Shown: piece by piece, positions 4,162 to 5,116 of the stretch
Layout of the letters: each line of letters begins with the position of its first letter
Position numbering within the stretch: position 1 is the stretch's first letter
Assembly (NCBI GenBank): GCA_031284385.1
Contig: JAISZZ010000078.1
Span: 1 to 5,116, forward strand
Length of the DNA stretch: 5,116 bases
Direction of reading: 5' to 3'
From: Treponema sp.
GTDB taxonomy: Bacteria > Spirochaetota > Spirochaetia > Treponematales > Breznakiellaceae
Made by a program: the position numbers and the translations under genes
The notes under the pieces: generated by a model
What the model saw: the letters and a program-made list of their open reading frames with translations, nothing else
What the model was told of the DNA's origin: nothing
Database searches by the model: none

Positions 4162-5116
4162 TTACGGCGTTTCGTTTAAGGCGGCCACGCCATACCAGCT
4201 CGCGCTGCCGCCGGGCAGGGTCGCCGGATACCACGTTATCCCGTCCGCGGAATACGCCGCCGTGTTGCTGTTCCATGCGACCGCCACGAATTTGCCGCCG
4301 CCGTACGTTACCTCCTCCCACCACACGCTGCTGGGCATATACGCCTGAGTCCAGTGTACCCCGTCCGCGGAATACGCCGCCGTGTTGCTGGTATTCCCGT
4401 CGACCGCCACGAATTTGTTGCCGCCATACGTTACGCCCTCCCACCGTTTACCGCCAGGCATGGGCGCCGCAGTCCACGTATGCCCGCCGTCTGCGGAATA
4501 CGCCGCCGTGTTGCTATTCTCGGCGGTAGCCACGAATTTACCGCCGCCGTACGTTACGCTCTCCCACTGCGCGCTACTGGGCAGACCATTGGGGCTGGCA
4601 ATCCACGTTTTCCCGTCCGCCGAATACGCCGCCGTGTTGCTGGTGTCACTAGCGACCGCCACGAATTTGTTGCTGCCGTACGTTACGCCAGACCACCCCG
4701 CGCTGCTGGGCAGACCATTGGGGCTGGCAGTCCAGTTTATCCCGTCCTCGGAATACGCCGCCTTGTTGCTGGAGTAGGCGACCGCCACGAATATGCCGCC
4801 GCCGTACGTTACGCCCCACCATTTCGCGCTGCCGCCGGGCATATCCGCCGTATACCACGTTATCCCGTCCGCGGAATACGCCGCCGTGTTGCTGTTCCAT
4901 GCGACCGCCACGAATTTGCCGCCGCCGTACGTTACGTTCTCCCACCCCGCGCTGCTGGGCATATCCGCCGCTTCCCAGTTCTCCCCGTCAAACGAATACG
5001 CCGCCTTGTCGCCAGTGGCGACCGCCACGAACAGCGCGCTCTTGGTGTACACCCTCGCCGTGGCGGACATCCCACTGTCTCCGGCGGATACCGCCTTCAC
5101 CGTCAGTATCTCCGCC
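4162..5116 (-). CDS. Asp-box-like beta-propeller repeat protein (5' end outside the window)
   Basis: The frame is open from the right edge to a TAA at 4162-4164; 317 residues are visible. A GTG at 5100 is a possible but unlikely start, since AEILT precedes it in frame and EILTVKAVSAGDSGMSATARV looks like the last strands of a bacterial Ig-like domain. The rest is seven repeats centred on AAYSxDGxxW, with WxxVTYGGxKFVAVA between them and a spacing of 41-43 residues. The last ends WYGVAALNETP, an extra strand lacking in the first repeat, as expected if a seven-bladed propeller closes its ring with both ends. The SADGGHTW copy matches the sialidase Asp-box SxDxGxTW exactly; the others are one residue shorter. 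Such proteins are usually exported or surface proteins, but no signal is visible, no catalytic residues are recognised and the ligand is unknown. The gene is far richer in GC than the ABC operon (45 of 60 at 4201-4260, 24 of 60 at 1-60). Confidence 0.82.
   Translation of the reverse strand, partial: AEILTVKAVSAGDSGMSATARVYTKSALFVAVATGDKAAYSFDGENWEAADMPSSAGWENVTYGGGKFVAVAWNSNTAAYSADGITWYTADMPGGSAKWWGVTYGGGIFVAVAYSSNKAAYSEDGINWTASPNGLPSSAGWSGVTYGSNKFVAVASDTSNTAAYSADGKTWIASPNGLPSSAQWESVTYGGGKFVATAENSNTAAYSADGGHTWTAAPMPGGKRWEGVTYGGNKFVAVDGNTSNTAAYSADGVHWTQAYMPSSVWWEEVTYGGGKFVAVAWNSNTAAYSADGITWYPATLPGGSASWYGVAALNETP
4198..5040 (-). repeat. Seven coding repeats of 123-129 nt within the propeller gene
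   Basis: Six complete units occupy 4198-4944 (lengths 41, 42, 43, 41, 41 and 41 codons, read from the right) and a partial first unit lies at 4945-5040. The first and sixth complete units are identical over 84 nt (4228-4311 and 4852-4935, exactly 624 nt apart). Units 2 and 3 share the insert ASPNGLPSSA, so they form a separate sub-pair. The pattern indicates growth by internal duplication or recent exchange between copies. Confidence 0.85.

Noticed and set aside
3845..4444. A 199-codon minus-strand frame partly inside the propeller gene.
   Set aside because: Its N-terminal part is a shifted frame of the propeller repeats, giving low-complexity QQHGGVFRGR-like text, and the rest is the translated intergenic repeats.
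4146..4777. Long plus-strand open frames opposite the propeller gene.
   Set aside because: They exist because the GC-rich repeats lack stop codons in several frames; the minus-strand frame alone shows a coherent repeat protein with conserved W, G and D positions.

Overview
The window carries five genes in two divergent blocks, separated by two repeat-filled intergenic regions. The organism looks like a host-associated bacterium of intermediate GC. The combination of a Gld-type ABC operon, an ECF transporter T subunit, a short-repeat Asp-box propeller and hairpin-rich intergenic DNA best fits a spirochaete of the termite-gut Treponema type, but this assignment is inference from general resemblance; no marker gene settles it.

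Left block (minus strand, 1-2373): a tightly packed three-gene operon read from right to left. It encodes an ABC ATPase (GTG start at 2373), a six-helix ABC-2 permease overlapping it by 11 nt, and a GldG-like auxiliary protein starting 3 nt after the permease stop and running off the left edge. Together they form a GldA-GldF-GldG type transporter. A good sigma-70-like promoter (TTGATA, 17 nt, TAGAAT) sits about 100 nt upstream of the first gene.

Intergenic region 1 (2376-2968, about 590 nt): no convincing gene. It holds the operon promoter and at least seven inverted repeats, several with 3-nt loops, including a nested hairpin (2824-2888) with 12-bp outer arms. The right part resembles a small MITE-like insertion.

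Centre (plus strand, 2969-3787): a transmembrane T subunit (EcfT/CbiQ family) of an energy-coupling factor vitamin or metal importer. No S component or ATPase lies beside it in the window. A run of nine G residues lies in front of the most likely ATG, and the best Shine-Dalgarno sequence upstream serves an ATG that is out of frame by exactly one base of that run.

Intergenic region 2 (3788-4161): a mosaic of repeats between convergent genes. It contains a 66/75-nt direct duplication with CGGATTA-type microrepeats, a 46-nt tandem duplication, a nested hairpin built from an inverted copy of part of that unit, and a final 9-bp hairpin next to the stop codon of the last gene.

Right block (minus strand, 4162-5116): the C-terminal part of a GC-rich protein with seven AAYSxDGxxW repeats of 41-43 residues, probably a seven-bladed beta-propeller. 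It follows what may be the end of an Ig-like domain; its start is beyond the right edge. No defence system, CRISPR array, RNA gene or transposase was found. The most interesting points are the possible phase-variable start of ecfT, the shared nested-hairpin repeat style on both sides of ecfT, and the near-identical propeller blades.
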